DNA of 64,000 nucleotides from Ruminococcus flavefaciens. GTDB taxonomy: Bacteria; Bacillota; Clostridia; Oscillospirales; Ruminococcaceae. A program made the position numbers and the translations under genes. The notes beneath the pieces are model-generated. The model ran no database searches. It was not told where the DNA came from and saw nothing but the letters and a program-made list of their open reading frames with translations. Of this stretch, positions 23,885-33,524 are shown one piece after another (the first letter of the stretch is position 1; each line of letters opens with the position of its first letter). The stretch is from assembly GCF_900143025.1 (NCBI RefSeq), contig NZ_FRCT01000002.1, positions 295,489 through 359,488 on the forward strand, read 5' to 3'.

Positions 23885-25096
23885 TTACATTAATTTATCG
23901 AGTCTTATCTTTATTTCATCAAGGAATGTCTTTGAATCGACTTTTTTCTTGTTGTCAAGCTTAGAAATAAGGTAAAGATCACCTGTCATAACTCCATCTT
24001 CGATCGTCTGTATAGTAGCTTTTTCAAGCTTGTCTGCAAAAGCGCAGAGCTCAGGAGTGTTATCGAGCTCGCCTCTCTTGCAGAGCGCACCGCTCCAAGC
24101 AAAAATAGTAGCAACAGAGTTTGTGGAAGTCTCCTCGCCTTTAAGGTACTTGTAATAATGACGCTGAACAGTTCCGTGTGCAGCTTCATACTCATAGATA
24201 CCGTCAGGAGAAACAAGTACAGAAGTCATCATTGCTAGGCTGCCATATGCTGTAGATACCATGTCTGACATAACATCGCCGTCATAGTTCTTACAAGCCC
24301 AGATATAGCCGCCGTTCGAACGGATAACTCTTGCAACAGCATCATCTATAAGAGTATAGAAATACTCAATTCCTGCTGCTTCATACTTTTCCTTGTATTC
24401 CTTATCGAATATCTCCTGGAATATGTCCTTGAAGTGGTGGTCATACTTCTTTGAAATTGTATCCTTTGAAGCGAACCACACGTCCTGCTTGAGGTCAAGG
24501 CCGTAATTAAGGCAAGCTCTTGCAAAGCCTGCAATAGAGTAATCAAGGTTGTGAAGTCCCTGAATGATACCGTCACACTTTTTAAAGTCGTGGATAAGCT
24601 CGCGTGTCTCGTTGCCATTCTCATCTGTAACAACAAGTTCAGCCTTGCAGCCCTTACTTACTCGCATTTCTGTATTCTTATATACATCACCATAAGCATG
24701 ACGAGCGATAGTGATAGGCTTTGTCCATGTTGGAATATAAGGTTCGATACCCTTAACTATAATAGGAGTACGGAAAACAGTTCCGTCAAGAGCAGCACGG
24801 ATAGTACCGTTTGGTGATTTCCACATCTGAGTGAGGTTATACTCAGGCATTCTTGCTGCGTTAGGAGTGATAGTTGCACACTTTACAGCTACGCCATACT
24901 TCTTTGTAGCCTCTGCCGAGTCGATAGTTACCTGATCCTTTGTCTCTTCTCTGTGTTTGAGTCCAAGGTCATAATATTCTGTATTAAGCTCTACATATGG
25001 TTCAAGAAGAGTTTCCTTGATCCACTGCCAGAGAACTCTTGTCATCTCGTCGCCGTCCATTTCGACCAGCGGCGTTTTCATGGTTATTTTAGCCAT
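23885..25096 (-). CDS. icd: NADP-dependent isocitrate dehydrogenase (eukaryote-like type)
   Basis: 403 residues, of the homodimeric IDH1/IDH2-like subfamily. [15 protein letters not shown] at the N-terminus, the [14 protein letters not shown] substrate loop, and [21 protein letters not shown] with the metal Asp residues are all present; [11 protein letters not shown] lies in the NADP site. It oxidises isocitrate to 2-oxoglutarate with NADP+. It is part of acn-membrane protein-icd-rex, an oxidative branch that would make glutamate precursors. GGAGGTATAT precedes the ATG. Confidence 0.95.
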   Translation of the reverse strand: MAKITMKTPLVEMDGDEMTRVLWQWIKETLLEPYVELNTEYYDLGLKHREETKDQVTIDSAEATKKYGVAVKCATITPNAARMPEYNLTQMWKSPNGTIRAALDGTVFRTPIIVKGIEPYIPTWTKPITIARHAYGDVYKNTEMRVSKGCKAELVVTDENGNETRELIHDFKKCDGIIQGLHNLDYSIAGFARACLNYGLDLKQDVWFASKDTISKKYDHHFKDIFQEIFDKEYKEKYEAAGIEYFYTLIDDAVARVIRSNGGYIWACKNYDGDVMSDMVSTAYGSLAMMTSVLVSPDGIYEYEAAHGTVQRHYYKYLKGEETSTNSVATIFAWSGALCKRGELDNTPELCAFADKLEKATIQTIEDGVMTGDLYLISKLDNKKKVDSKTFLDEIKIRLDKLM

Positions 25097-25120
25097 TGGT
25101 ATATACCTCCATAATTATAA

Positions 25121-25492
25121 TCAGTTAGAGGCGATGATTATCGCCATTGCTCCACAGAAAAGAAGCATTAGAATAATATTTCTTACGATCGCAGGCACAA
25201 ACGATATTTTGTCAAAGGAAACGCTTTTATACGTACCTGCTGCAAGCGCACATATTCCTCCGATCACTACATAAGCCGAACCGTGGAATCCAAGCAGCTT
25301 TGTTACAGCAAGTCCGAAAATAAAGCCTAAGAACTGCGGCATAAGGATAACCAGCCAGCCGTTCATATAATCGTTTGCCCGCTGACGAGGAGTTACCGAA
25401 AAGAAGCCGCGCTCTCTTCGGCTATCCGTATAACGTTGATTTGTTATATCAACATCATCTTTTATGTCTTTAAAGATCTCTGATAGTTTCAT
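25121..25492 (-). CDS. Small membrane protein of unknown function in the acn-icd operon
   Basis: 123 residues. The first ~45 residues are hydrophilic and charged (ITNQRYTDSRRERGFF), followed by about three membrane spans: ~46-64 (LVILMPQFLGFIFGLAV), ~70-86 and ~98-121. I do not recognise the family. It sits between aconitase and isocitrate dehydrogenase, 27 bp after the former and 24 bp before the latter, and so is co-transcribed. A transport or membrane-recruiting role is possible but unsupported. Its Shine-Dalgarno is weak. Confidence 0.65.
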   Translation of the reverse strand: MKLSEIFKDIKDDVDITNQRYTDSRRERGFFSVTPRQRANDYMNGWLVILMPQFLGFIFGLAVTKLLGFHGSAYVVIGGICALAAGTYKSVSFDKISFVPAIVRNIILMLLFCGAMAIIIASN

Positions 25493-25519
25493 ATGATATA
25501 TCGATGTTTATTCAGCCGC

Positions 25520-27457
25520 TTACTTCATTGACTCTCTTGTAAAATCAAGAAGTCCGCCTGCAAGCATGATATCCTTGGTACGTCCTGAAAGCTCGCAGAG
25601 TACAGGTATCTCTTTACCGTTAGTCTTATTGAGTACTGTAAGCTCAGACTTGCCTGCTTCTACAGCCTTTCTAACGTCAGCAAGTACAAGCTCGTCACCC
25701 TGTGAGATGCTGTCATAATCAGCCTCATTCACAAATGTAAGAGGAAGGATACCTGCATTGATAAGGTTAGCACGATGAATTCTTGCAAATGACTTTACAA
25801 GAACAGCCTTTACGCCGAGATAAAGCGGTGCAAGTGCAGCGTGCTCTCTTGATGAGCCCTGACCATAGTTAGAACCGCCAACGATTATGCTCTTTCCAAG
25901 AGATTTAGCTCTCTCAGGGAAGCTTTCATCGCATACAGCGAAGCAGTGCTGTGAGATCTTCGGAATATTTGAACGCAGAGGAAGGATCTTAGCGCCTGCC
26001 GGCATAATGTGGTCTGTAGTGATATTGTCGCCAACCTTCAGTGAAACGGGAGCATCTATAGTTTCAAGGAGAGGTGATGTCTCCGGATATGGCTTGATGT
26101 TTGGTCCGCGGAGTATCTCAACGCTGTCCATTTCCTCAGCAGATGCAGGAGGAACGATCATGTTGTCGTTGATAACGAATTCCTCAGGAAGCTTGAAATC
26201 AGGCATTTCGCCGAGCTCTCTCGGATCTGTGAGATAGCCTGTAAGAGCTGAAACAGCAGCCATTTCAGGAGAAACGAGGTAGATCTGTCCATCCTTTGTT
26301 CCTGAACGTCCTTCAAAGTTTCTGTTGAATGTACGGAGTGAGATACCCTTTGAGTTAGGAGACTGTCCCATACCGATACATGGACCGCAAGCACTTTCAA
26401 GAATTCTTGCACCTGCATCAATAAGTATTGAAAGCGCACCATTCTGTGCAAGCATATTGAGAACCTGTTTTGAACCAGGTGCAATAGCAAGTGATACATC
26501 AGGGTTAACAGTCTTGCCCTTGAGGATATGAGCTACCTTGAGCATATCAAGGAGAGAAGAGTTTGTACATGAACCGATACAAACCTGATCTATCTTAAGT
26601 CTGCCAATTTCCTCAACACTCTTAACATTATCAGGAGAATGAGGACAGGCAGCAAGCGGAACGAGTTCGCTGAGGTTTATCTTTAACTCTTCATCGTATA
26701 CAGCGTCAGGATCAGCAGCAAGAGGAGTCCATACCTCTTCACGCTTCTGAGCCTTGAGGAACTGCTTTGTGATCTCGTCTGAAGGGAAAATCGAAGTAGT
26801 TGCACCAAGCTCTGCGCCCATGTTTGTGATAGTAGCTCTCTCAGGAACAGAAAGAGTCTTTACGCCTTCACCACAATACTCAATAACCTTGCCAACACCG
26901 CCCTTAACAGACAGCCTTCTGAGAACTTCGAGAATAACGTCCTTTGCAGCAACCCATGGCTGGAGCTTGCCTGTAAGCTCTACCTTTACTACCTTAGGAC
27001 AGGTAATGTAATATGCGCCGCCGCCCATAGCAACAGCAACATCAAGTCCGCCTGCGCCGATAGCGATCATACCGATACCGCCGCCTGTAGGAGTATGGCT
27101 GTCAGAACCGATAAGAGTTTTTCCGGGAATACCGAAACGCTCAAGGTGTACCTGATGACATATACCGTTACCGGGACGTGAGAAATAAATACCGTGCTTC
27201 TTTGCAACACTGCCGATAAATCTGTGGTCATCGGCATTTTCAAAACCGTTCTGAAGTGTGTTGTGATCTATATAAGCCACTGAACGCTCGGTCTTTACAC
27301 GAGGAACGCCTATAGCTTCAAATTCAAGATACGCCATAGTACCTGTTGCGTCCTGTGTGAGAGTCTGATCGATACGGATACCGATCTCCTGACCTTTGAC
27401 GTACTCGCCGTCGACCAAGTGTGCTCTGAGGATCTTTTCAGTTAAAGTTAAACCCAT
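25520..27457 (-). CDS. acn: Aconitate hydratase
   Basis: 645 residues, of the shorter monomeric aconitase type with the small swivel domain fused at the C-terminus. Cluster ligands are in CIGSCTNSS and SACGPCIGMGQSPNS; GSDSHTPTGGG is in the active site; GSNYGQGSSREHAAL is the swivel-domain signature. It isomerises citrate and isocitrate. It is the first gene of the operon with icd and rex, and has a sigma-A promoter overlapped by a Rex-like operator. Confidence 0.95.
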   Translation of the reverse strand: MGLTLTEKILRAHLVDGEYVKGQEIGIRIDQTLTQDATGTMAYLEFEAIGVPRVKTERSVAYIDHNTLQNGFENADDHRFIGSVAKKHGIYFSRPGNGICHQVHLERFGIPGKTLIGSDSHTPTGGGIGMIAIGAGGLDVAVAMGGGAYYITCPKVVKVELTGKLQPWVAAKDVILEVLRRLSVKGGVGKVIEYCGEGVKTLSVPERATITNMGAELGATTSIFPSDEITKQFLKAQKREEVWTPLAADPDAVYDEELKINLSELVPLAACPHSPDNVKSVEEIGRLKIDQVCIGSCTNSSLLDMLKVAHILKGKTVNPDVSLAIAPGSKQVLNMLAQNGALSILIDAGARILESACGPCIGMGQSPNSKGISLRTFNRNFEGRSGTKDGQIYLVSPEMAAVSALTGYLTDPRELGEMPDFKLPEEFVINDNMIVPPASAEEMDSVEILRGPNIKPYPETSPLLETIDAPVSLKVGDNITTDHIMPAGAKILPLRSNIPKISQHCFAVCDESFPERAKSLGKSIIVGGSNYGQGSSREHAALAPLYLGVKAVLVKSFARIHRANLINAGILPLTFVNEADYDSISQGDELVLADVRKAVEAGKSELTVLNKTNGKEIPVLCELSGRTKDIMLAGGLLDFTRESMK

Positions 27458-27495
27458 TGAAGATCATTCCTTTCAATACATAAGAATACACTCTA

Positions 27496-27524
27496 ATTGT
27501 ACAACATTTAAAGCAGTTTGTCAA
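27496..27524 (-). promoter_or_regulatory. Sigma-A promoter of acn-icd-rex
   Basis: On the minus strand, TTGACA (27524-27519), 17 bp and TACAAT (27501-27496). Confidence 0.85.
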
Positions 27525-27535
27525 GAATTAAACAA
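27518..27535. promoter_or_regulatory. Rex-like operator over the -35 of acn
   Basis: On the minus strand, TTGTTTAATTCTTGACAA matches the Firmicute Rex consensus TTGTTAAnnnnTTAACAA at 6 of 7 bases in each half-site, and includes the -35 element. It would give autoregulation, since rex is in this operon. Confidence 0.62.
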
Positions 27536-27715
27536 AGTATTTTTAATAAATATAAAATCAATTTTTGCAAGCTGCTGATTTTATATTTATTGTTAAAATT
27601 GACAAACAGGTGTAATGATAACTGTGCAACAAGACAAAAATCAAAAAATATTTTTTGATAATCAATGGTTTTCCATTGAATTTCCTACTTTTTCAGCCCT
27701 ATTATAGAAAAGAGT

Positions 27716-29464
27716 TTACGATGCGAACTGGCTGTTGTAAAGCTCGGAGTAGAAGCCGCCCTTGCTCATAAGTTCGGAATGACTTCCCTGCTCTATCACA
27801 TTACCTCTGTCCATAACAAGAATCACATCGGAATTCTTTATAGTAGAAAGTCTGTGAGCGATAACAAAGCTTGTCCTGCCCTCCATAAGCTTCTGAACTG
27901 CCTTTTGTATGCGCTGTTCTGTACGCAGATCTATGGAGCTTGTAGCCTCGTCAAGTATAAGCATAGGCGGATCCATGAGCATTATCCTTGCAATGCATAT
28001 AAGCTGCTTTTGACCTTGTGAAAGTCCGCTGTCCTCACTTATGACTGTGTCATATCCGTCAGGCAGTCTCTTTATGAAGCCGTGAGCATATACAGACTTT
28101 GCAGCTGCTATTATCTCATCTCTTGATGCATCAGGCTTTCCGTATGCTATATTTTCCGCAACCGTGCCTGTAAACACCCATGTTTCCTGCAATACCATAC
28201 CAAAGCAGCTTCGCAGACTGTCTCGTGTTATATCAAAAATATTTTTGTCCGATATTTCTATCTTTCCCTTATTTATATCATAGAAACGAAGAAGAAGATT
28301 TATAATGGTCGATTTTCCGCAGCCTGTCGGTCCTACGATAGCTATACGCTGACCAGATCTTACGTCAAGGCTGAAATTCTCGATAAGCTTCATTTCTGGG
28401 GAATACGAGAAAAAGACATCTGAAAAACGTATAGTGCCGTCACATGAGGATAATACCTCCTTATCACCGTCGTCGCTTATCTCCTCCTCATCAAGCACAT
28501 CAAATATTCTCTGTGCCGAAGCTACCGCATTCTGAAGCTCTGCAAAAACTCCCGATATCTCATTGAAAGGTTTGGTATACTGATTAGCATACGCAAGGAA
28601 GCTTGAAAGCTTTCCGACTGTCATTCTGCCAAGAAAGCTCCAATATCCGATAACGCCGAGAGCACCAAGAAGTCCTACGGCAGCATAGATGAGACCGTTG
28701 ACAAAACGGGTAGTCGGATTTGTCATAGAACTGAAAAAGGTTGCCTTTGCGCCGATTTTTCCGTAAACCTCGTTTATCTCCTCAAACCTTTTCTCTGCAC
28801 GTTCATCGTATACGAACGCCTTGACTATTTTCTGATTTCCTGCCATTTCCTCTGCAAGACTGACCATATCGCCGCGCAGCTTTGACTGCTTCATATACGA
28901 ATTATGGGAAGCCTTTGTTATTTTTGAAGCAGCAATAAACGAAAGAGGTGTAAGTACAACAACAACTATTGCTATCTTTACATTTATAGTCATCATAAAG
29001 ATAAGCGTACCTATTATAGTAATAACACCGCTGAAAAATTGAGTGAAGCCCTGAAGAAGTCCGTCAGAAACTATTTCTATATCATTTATCACTCGGCTTG
29101 TAAGCTCGCCCTTTGTATGACCGTCTATATATTTAAGCGGAACTCTTTCAAGCTTATTGAAAATATCCGCTCTCAGGTCACGAACCGTATAAAAAGCAAG
29201 TTTATTCGTGCAAAGACTCATAAGCCACTGAAACAGCGTGCTTGCTATTACCATAGCCGCAAGAGCAGTTATGATCTTCAAAAGCCTGTCGAAATCAACA
29301 TTTCCCTTTCCTACGCAGCAATCGACTGCTTCACCTATAAATACGGGGACTGCAAGAGAAAGTGATACCCCCAGCGCAGCAAAAATGACAGTAAAAGCAA
29401 AATACCTTATATAAGGACGGGCGTAGCGAAATACTCTTTTCAAAGTTTTAAGCATTTTTCTCAC
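27716..29464 (-). CDS. ABC exporter half-transporter (second of a pair)
   Basis: 582 residues with six membrane spans in the N-terminal half and a nucleotide-binding domain: Walker A IVGPTGCGKSTI (~residues 373-384), ABC signature LSQGQKQLICIARI (variant LSQGQ), Walker B MLILDEATSSID, and H-loop AHRLST. It pairs with the adjacent upstream gene (17-base overlap) as a heterodimeric type IV exporter resembling LmrCD or TmrAB. Such pumps export drugs, lipids or peptides; the substrate is unknown. Confidence 0.92.
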   Translation of the reverse strand: MRKMLKTLKRVFRYARPYIRYFAFTVIFAALGVSLSLAVPVFIGEAVDCCVGKGNVDFDRLLKIITALAAMVIASTLFQWLMSLCTNKLAFYTVRDLRADIFNKLERVPLKYIDGHTKGELTSRVINDIEIVSDGLLQGFTQFFSGVITIIGTLIFMMTINVKIAIVVVVLTPLSFIAASKITKASHNSYMKQSKLRGDMVSLAEEMAGNQKIVKAFVYDERAEKRFEEINEVYGKIGAKATFFSSMTNPTTRFVNGLIYAAVGLLGALGVIGYWSFLGRMTVGKLSSFLAYANQYTKPFNEISGVFAELQNAVASAQRIFDVLDEEEISDDGDKEVLSSCDGTIRFSDVFFSYSPEMKLIENFSLDVRSGQRIAIVGPTGCGKSTIINLLLRFYDINKGKIEISDKNIFDITRDSLRSCFGMVLQETWVFTGTVAENIAYGKPDASRDEIIAAAKSVYAHGFIKRLPDGYDTVISEDSGLSQGQKQLICIARIMLMDPPMLILDEATSSIDLRTEQRIQKAVQKLMEGRTSFVIAHRLSTIKNSDVILVMDRGNVIEQGSHSELMSKGGFYSELYNSQFAS

Positions 29465-31181
29465 CCTCCTTCTGATTCATCTGAGAGCAGTATATCTCAC
29501 GGTATACCTCACAGTTGTTAACAAGCTCTTCGTGTTTACCTATTCCAACAGCCTCACCGTCGTCCATAACTATTATCTTGTCAGCATCTCTGAGAGACGT
29601 AGTTCTCTGCGATATCATAACCACTGTTGTATTAGGCAAATCATTGCTGAGTGCTTTTCTGAAAGCAAGATCCGTTTTATAGTCAAGTGCGCTTGTTGAA
29701 TCGTCAAGAATAACTATATCAGGACGTCCAACCAAAGCGCGGGCAATTGAGATACGCTGCTTCTGACCGCCGGAAAGATTTTTTCCGCCCTGGGATATGA
29801 CCGTATCCAGACCGTCTGATGTACGCTGAACAAACTCCCACGCCTGAGCGGTTTTTAGTGCAGCAATTATCTCATCATCTGTAGCGTCAGCTTTTCGCCA
29901 TTTCATATTATCCCGGATAGTTCCTGTAAAGAGTACCGCCCTCTGCGGAACAGTTCCGATATGCTTTCTTAATTCATCAGGCTCGATATCATTTACATCA
30001 CTGCCTGCTATATCTATCTTTCCCTCAGTAGCCCTGTAGAAACACGGTATCAGATTTGCAAGGGTAGACTTTCCGCAGCCTGTACCGCCTATAATTCCAA
30101 GCATCTGACCGCGTTTTACTGAAAAACTAATATTTTTGATTGAATAATCGCCTGCTGTCTCGTAAGCAAATGACACATTTCTGAACTCTATTATATTATT
30201 GGAATTCTCATTAATTGCAGTTATTTCGCCCTTTTCCTCAGGAGGTAAAGCGAATATCTCACTGATACGATTTGCGGAAGCAAAGGCTTTTGTGAATATT
30301 ACTATAAGATTTGCAAGAACTACAAGTGCGAGAAGTATCTGTGTCATATAGTTTGTGAACGCAGTAAGTTCTCCCTGTGTAAGCTTTCCGCAGTCTATTC
30401 TTCCGCCGCCGAACCATATAACAGCAACTATACCCAGGTTCATGACCATAAATGCAACAGGATTAAGTATAGCCGATATCTTGCCTACAGCTACAGAACA
30501 ATCGGATATATCATTCACAGCTTCCTTAAACTCATCTATTTCTTCCTGCTGACGTGAAAAAGCTCTTATAACTCTTGCACCTTCAAGGTTTTCTCTTGTG
30601 AGCATAGATGCGCGATCAAGGCACTTCTGCGTTTTTTTGTACATCGTAACAGTTTTTCGCATAATAAAGAAGATAACAAGCGAAATAAGCGGAGCGACAA
30701 CAAAAAAGACAAGCGAAAGCTTCAGATCAATAGTCACAGCCATAACAGCGGCTCCTATAACAAGAAAAGGAGCGCGTACCGCAAGCCTTATGAACATATT
30801 CACGCCATTCTGAACAGTATTCGTATCGTTGGTAAGTCTGTTCACAAGTGAAGCTGTTCCTATCCTGTCGATACTGCTGTAAGACAAGGAATTGATATGT
30901 TTGTAAAGCGCAGCGCGGAGCTCAGTGCCGAAGCCGTATGCACATTTTGCAGCAAGATACTGACAAGTAAGAGCAAAAGCCAGTCCACACACGCCCAGAA
31001 CAACTATTAGTCCGCTCATTTTAAATATATAAGCACTGTCATTTCTTCCGATACCATTATCTATTATCTTAGCCATTACAACCGGAACTATCAGCTCGAA
31101 TATTGCTTCAAGAAGCTTGAAAAAAGGTCCGAGAACAAGCTCCTTTTTGTAATTTTTAAGATATTTCAGCAGATCTTTCAT
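29448..31181 (-). CDS. ABC exporter half-transporter (first of a pair)
   Basis: 577 residues with six spans and a nucleotide-binding domain: Walker A IIGGTGCGKSTL (~residues 367-378), signature LSGGQKQRISIARAL, Walker B IVILDDSTSALD. The residue after Walker B is Asp instead of the catalytic Glu, and the H-loop His is replaced (MISQRTTS). Its partner has Glu and His, so this is the degenerate-site member of an asymmetric heterodimer, as is usual in this class. The start has AGGTGG upstream. Confidence 0.92.
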   Translation of the reverse strand: MKDLLKYLKNYKKELVLGPFFKLLEAIFELIVPVVMAKIIDNGIGRNDSAYIFKMSGLIVVLGVCGLAFALTCQYLAAKCAYGFGTELRAALYKHINSLSYSSIDRIGTASLVNRLTNDTNTVQNGVNMFIRLAVRAPFLVIGAAVMAVTIDLKLSLVFFVVAPLISLVIFFIMRKTVTMYKKTQKCLDRASMLTRENLEGARVIRAFSRQQEEIDEFKEAVNDISDCSVAVGKISAILNPVAFMVMNLGIVAVIWFGGGRIDCGKLTQGELTAFTNYMTQILLALVVLANLIVIFTKAFASANRISEIFALPPEEKGEITAINENSNNIIEFRNVSFAYETAGDYSIKNISFSVKRGQMLGIIGGTGCGKSTLANLIPCFYRATEGKIDIAGSDVNDIEPDELRKHIGTVPQRAVLFTGTIRDNMKWRKADATDDEIIAALKTAQAWEFVQRTSDGLDTVISQGGKNLSGGQKQRISIARALVGRPDIVILDDSTSALDYKTDLAFRKALSNDLPNTTVVMISQRTTSLRDADKIIVMDDGEAVGIGKHEELVNNCEVYREIYCSQMNQKEGEKNA

Positions 31182-31256
31182 ATGCTATAAACCACCTGTT
31201 TTTTATTTATACATAGTAAGCGACACTCCCGAATAATCAAAAGTGCCGCTGAACAG

Positions 31257-32489
31257 TTATATTTTTATGCCGTTAGCTTCTAAAAGCTCTCTTGCCGACT
31301 CAACAGAATCAACTCCTGTTGCATTCTTTACGGGAGCAAACTCTTTCTCGCGCACTACCTCATATGCAAGACAGCTGTCCTGCATATGCACCATATCAAG
31401 AACAAGCGTTTCAAACTTGTGTCCGTTAGGTTCAGTCGGTTTTACAAGCTCTCCGTTTTCGTTCATATACGGTATCTTCTTGTCAACAACATGGACAGGC
31501 ATCTTTCTGTCACATATCTCCTCAAGTTTCTTCACATTGAAAAGGTAATTGAGGATAACACCGTATTTATACGCAAGCTCGCCTTTTTCATTGAGCAGAG
31601 TACGCATTTCCTCTGTCATTTCATAATACTCAACTATTGAAGGCATACCGTCCTCAAGACAAAGAACTCCGACCTTTTCGTCAGGAGATGCTTTGCTTAC
31701 AACTTTTCCGCCGGACTGTAATCCGGATTTTATAACAGCTCCTATAAATCCGGGATCTGCAATACGCTGAAGAACATTATCAACTGCAAAAACGTTTATC
31801 CATTCAACACCATTTGCCTTTATTTCGTCGAGAAGTCCTGCACGCACAAGAGATGAGAACCAGCCGCCGTTGCCGTTGGGCGAAATGGATATCTTTGATT
31901 TGCTCTCCATAAGTATCTTTCCGTTAAAATCAACGGAAGGAGCCATATCCTGTATGAAGAAGTGAACATATTTGGGAGCATAGCCAAAATAGTTCTTTTC
32001 CTTGAAGAAATCCGTAGTATCCTTATGATTTTTCTCGCTGGTCATGATATAGAGAGGGACCCATGCACCTGCAAGCTTTACTACGTCCATAAGATTATTG
32101 ATAAGACACTGGAAAATGTATAATTCCTTTTCAACGCCTATATTGAACATTCCCTTTGGCTTATCAAATCCGAGTCTTGTTCCCTGACCGCCTGCAAGAA
32201 GAACTGCTGCGGCTTTTCCGTTTTTTATCGCTTCCACACCTGCACTGATATATTCATCACTGTTTGAAGCGATATCTTCAATAGTCACAGCGCCGAGAGG
32301 CTCAAACTTGCCGCGGACCGTATTGCTGTTCTTTTCGGCATCAAGATTATCGAGAACAGAAAAATCTATTATCTCGATCTGAGATAACAGCTCTTGTTTT
32401 TCATTTTCACTTAATTCGTCAAAGTACTTCAGAATATGTTCCTGTCCATAATCCTTTAGTATACGTGCTGCCTGATCACGATTTATCAT
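31257..32489 (-). CDS. UDP-sugar pyrophosphorylase, UAP1/AGX-like
   Basis: 410 residues of the UDPGP family in its eukaryote-like form. The nucleotide-binding signature VLLAGGQGTRLGFDKPKGM is near residue 98; the substrate regions include PNGNGGWFSSL and INVFAVDNVL. Such enzymes make UDP-GlcNAc or UDP-glucose/galactose from the sugar 1-phosphate and UTP. It is unlike the bacterial GalU or GlmU. AGGAGGAG precedes the ATG. It stands alone between the ABC exporter and a tRNA; the sugar cannot be fixed by eye. Confidence 0.88.
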   Translation of the reverse strand: MINRDQAARILKDYGQEHILKYFDELSENEKQELLSQIEIIDFSVLDNLDAEKNSNTVRGKFEPLGAVTIEDIASNSDEYISAGVEAIKNGKAAAVLLAGGQGTRLGFDKPKGMFNIGVEKELYIFQCLINNLMDVVKLAGAWVPLYIMTSEKNHKDTTDFFKEKNYFGYAPKYVHFFIQDMAPSVDFNGKILMESKSKISISPNGNGGWFSSLVRAGLLDEIKANGVEWINVFAVDNVLQRIADPGFIGAVIKSGLQSGGKVVSKASPDEKVGVLCLEDGMPSIVEYYEMTEEMRTLLNEKGELAYKYGVILNYLFNVKKLEEICDRKMPVHVVDKKIPYMNENGELVKPTEPNGHKFETLVLDMVHMQDSCLAYEVVREKEFAPVKNATGVDSVESARELLEANGIKI

Positions 32490-32573
32490 AAACTCCTCCT
32501 ATTTTACACGACAATAATGCCGTTTAGTTATATTATATTATATCATATGTATATAAAATAGTCAATCAGATAT

Positions 32574-32608
32574 AAAAAAATTCCGATACTTTGTTAAGTA
32601 TCGGAATT
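32574..32608 (-). terminator. Terminator after tRNA-Pro
   Basis: The stem ATTCCGATAC / GTATCGGAAT is followed by a T run on the minus strand, ~25 bp past the tRNA CCA. Confidence 0.9.
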
Positions 32609-32630
32609 TTGGGGTAATGCTGATCGCATC

Positions 32631-32706
32631 TGGTCTGAGTGACGGGACTTGAACCCACGGCCTCTACCACCCCAAGGTAGCGCGCTACCAACTGCGCCAC
32701 ACCCAG
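32631..32706 (-). tRNA. tRNA-Pro, anticodon GGG
   Basis: 76 nt with encoded CCA. Acceptor arms CUGGGUG / CACUCAG (one G-U), D-arm GCGC-AGUUGGUA-GCGC, anticodon stem CUACC / GGUAG with loop UUGGGGU (anticodon GGG, reads CCC/CCU), T-arm GUGGG-UUCAAGU-CCCGU. It has its own promoter and terminator. Confidence 0.96.
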
Positions 32707-32737
32707 ACGGTTTCGTTTGCTGCAATCAACGATATAT

Positions 32738-32766
32738 ATTATATCATCATAAAAAGCATTTGTCAA
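32738..32766 (-). promoter_or_regulatory. Promoter of tRNA-Pro
   Basis: On the minus strand, TTGACA (32766-32761), 17 bp and TATAAT (32743-32738): a consensus sigma-A promoter. Confidence 0.9.
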
Positions 32767-32901
32767 GCATTTTTCAAAAAATTTCTTTTGAGAAGAACAA
32801 TATGCTGCAAAACATCGCAGATGCATCTTTTTCACCCCCCATGGCAAAGTCGGATTCCAGCTGTAAAAAGGCACTCTTATCCATAAATTCAGCCTCTTGT
32901 G

Positions 32902-32930
32902 TTGCTTTTTTGAAAGCTTTATGTTATAAT
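32902..32930 (+). promoter_or_regulatory. Promoter of the small membrane protein gene
   Basis: TTGCTT (32902-32907), 17 bp and TATAAT (32925-32930), 23 bp before the ATG. Confidence 0.75.
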
Positions 32931-32953
32931 AAATTTTGGAAGGAGCTGATAAA

Positions 32954-33214
32954 ATGCAGAATAAGACTGCTAAAATAATTACTGCTCTCATATCAGCCAC
33001 ATTTTCTTTATGCATCATTTTTTCGGAATGTTTTACGGCTTATGCGGCAGATGGTTCTGAAAAAGCAAAAATTTCAAAAGGTATGACTATTTTTATAATG
33101 GTGTCTGTTTTCGTTGTTACTGCAATTATCACAGGTGTTATATCATTCAGAGTTCGCAGGAATAAGCTGAGACAGTCATCAGAAAACAAATCTTCCGAGG
33201 AAAATAAAGAATGA
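32954..33214 (+). CDS. Small exported membrane protein, unknown
   Basis: 86 residues from the ATG at 32954, with GGAAGGAGC nine bases upstream. A signal-peptide-like N-terminus ends at about AYAA (residue 31), then a second membrane span (~43-62, IFIMVSVFVVTAIITGVISF) and a charged C-terminal tail rich in Ser, Glu and Lys. It is the first gene of a probable three-gene unit with a small soluble protein and a dockerin protein. No family is recognised. Confidence 0.65.
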   Translation: MQNKTAKIITALISATFSLCIIFSECFTAYAADGSEKAKISKGMTIFIMVSVFVVTAIITGVISFRVRRNKLRQSSENKSSEENKE

Positions 33215-33234
33215 TATAACGGAGGCTGTTTCTT

Positions 33235-33513
33235 ATGGATATAGACCTTTATATTGATTTCGTATATCACGGCTTTTACCGACTTGATGACATCGAAGAA
33301 CGCTTTGAAGAATATCGTTCAATGGCTGAAGAACAATCAGCCGGCCTTGCTGATGACGAAGTTATACTTTTTGCAATATATGGCTTTGAGGAAGAAACAG
33401 AAAGATTTATATATGCTAATTTCATGCTTCGCAGACTTAAATTGGAACAATATGCGCGAGTGTGCGAAAGGCTTTCAAAATTATGCAGGTTATTCTGCAT
33501 AGGAAATGGTTAG
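33235..33513 (+). CDS. Small acidic protein, unknown
   Basis: 92 residues with a likely ribosome site (CGGAGGC) upstream. Rich in Glu and aromatic residues (MDIDLYIDFVYHGFYRLDDI), with no signal peptide or membrane span. I do not recognise it. It lies 20 bp after the small membrane protein and ends 11 bp before the start of the dockerin protein gene, so the three are probably co-transcribed. Confidence 0.6.
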   Translation: MDIDLYIDFVYHGFYRLDDIEERFEEYRSMAEEQSAGLADDEVILFAIYGFEEETERFIYANFMLRRLKLEQYARVCERLSKLCRLFCIGNG

Positions 33514-33524
33514 GTGAAACTATA

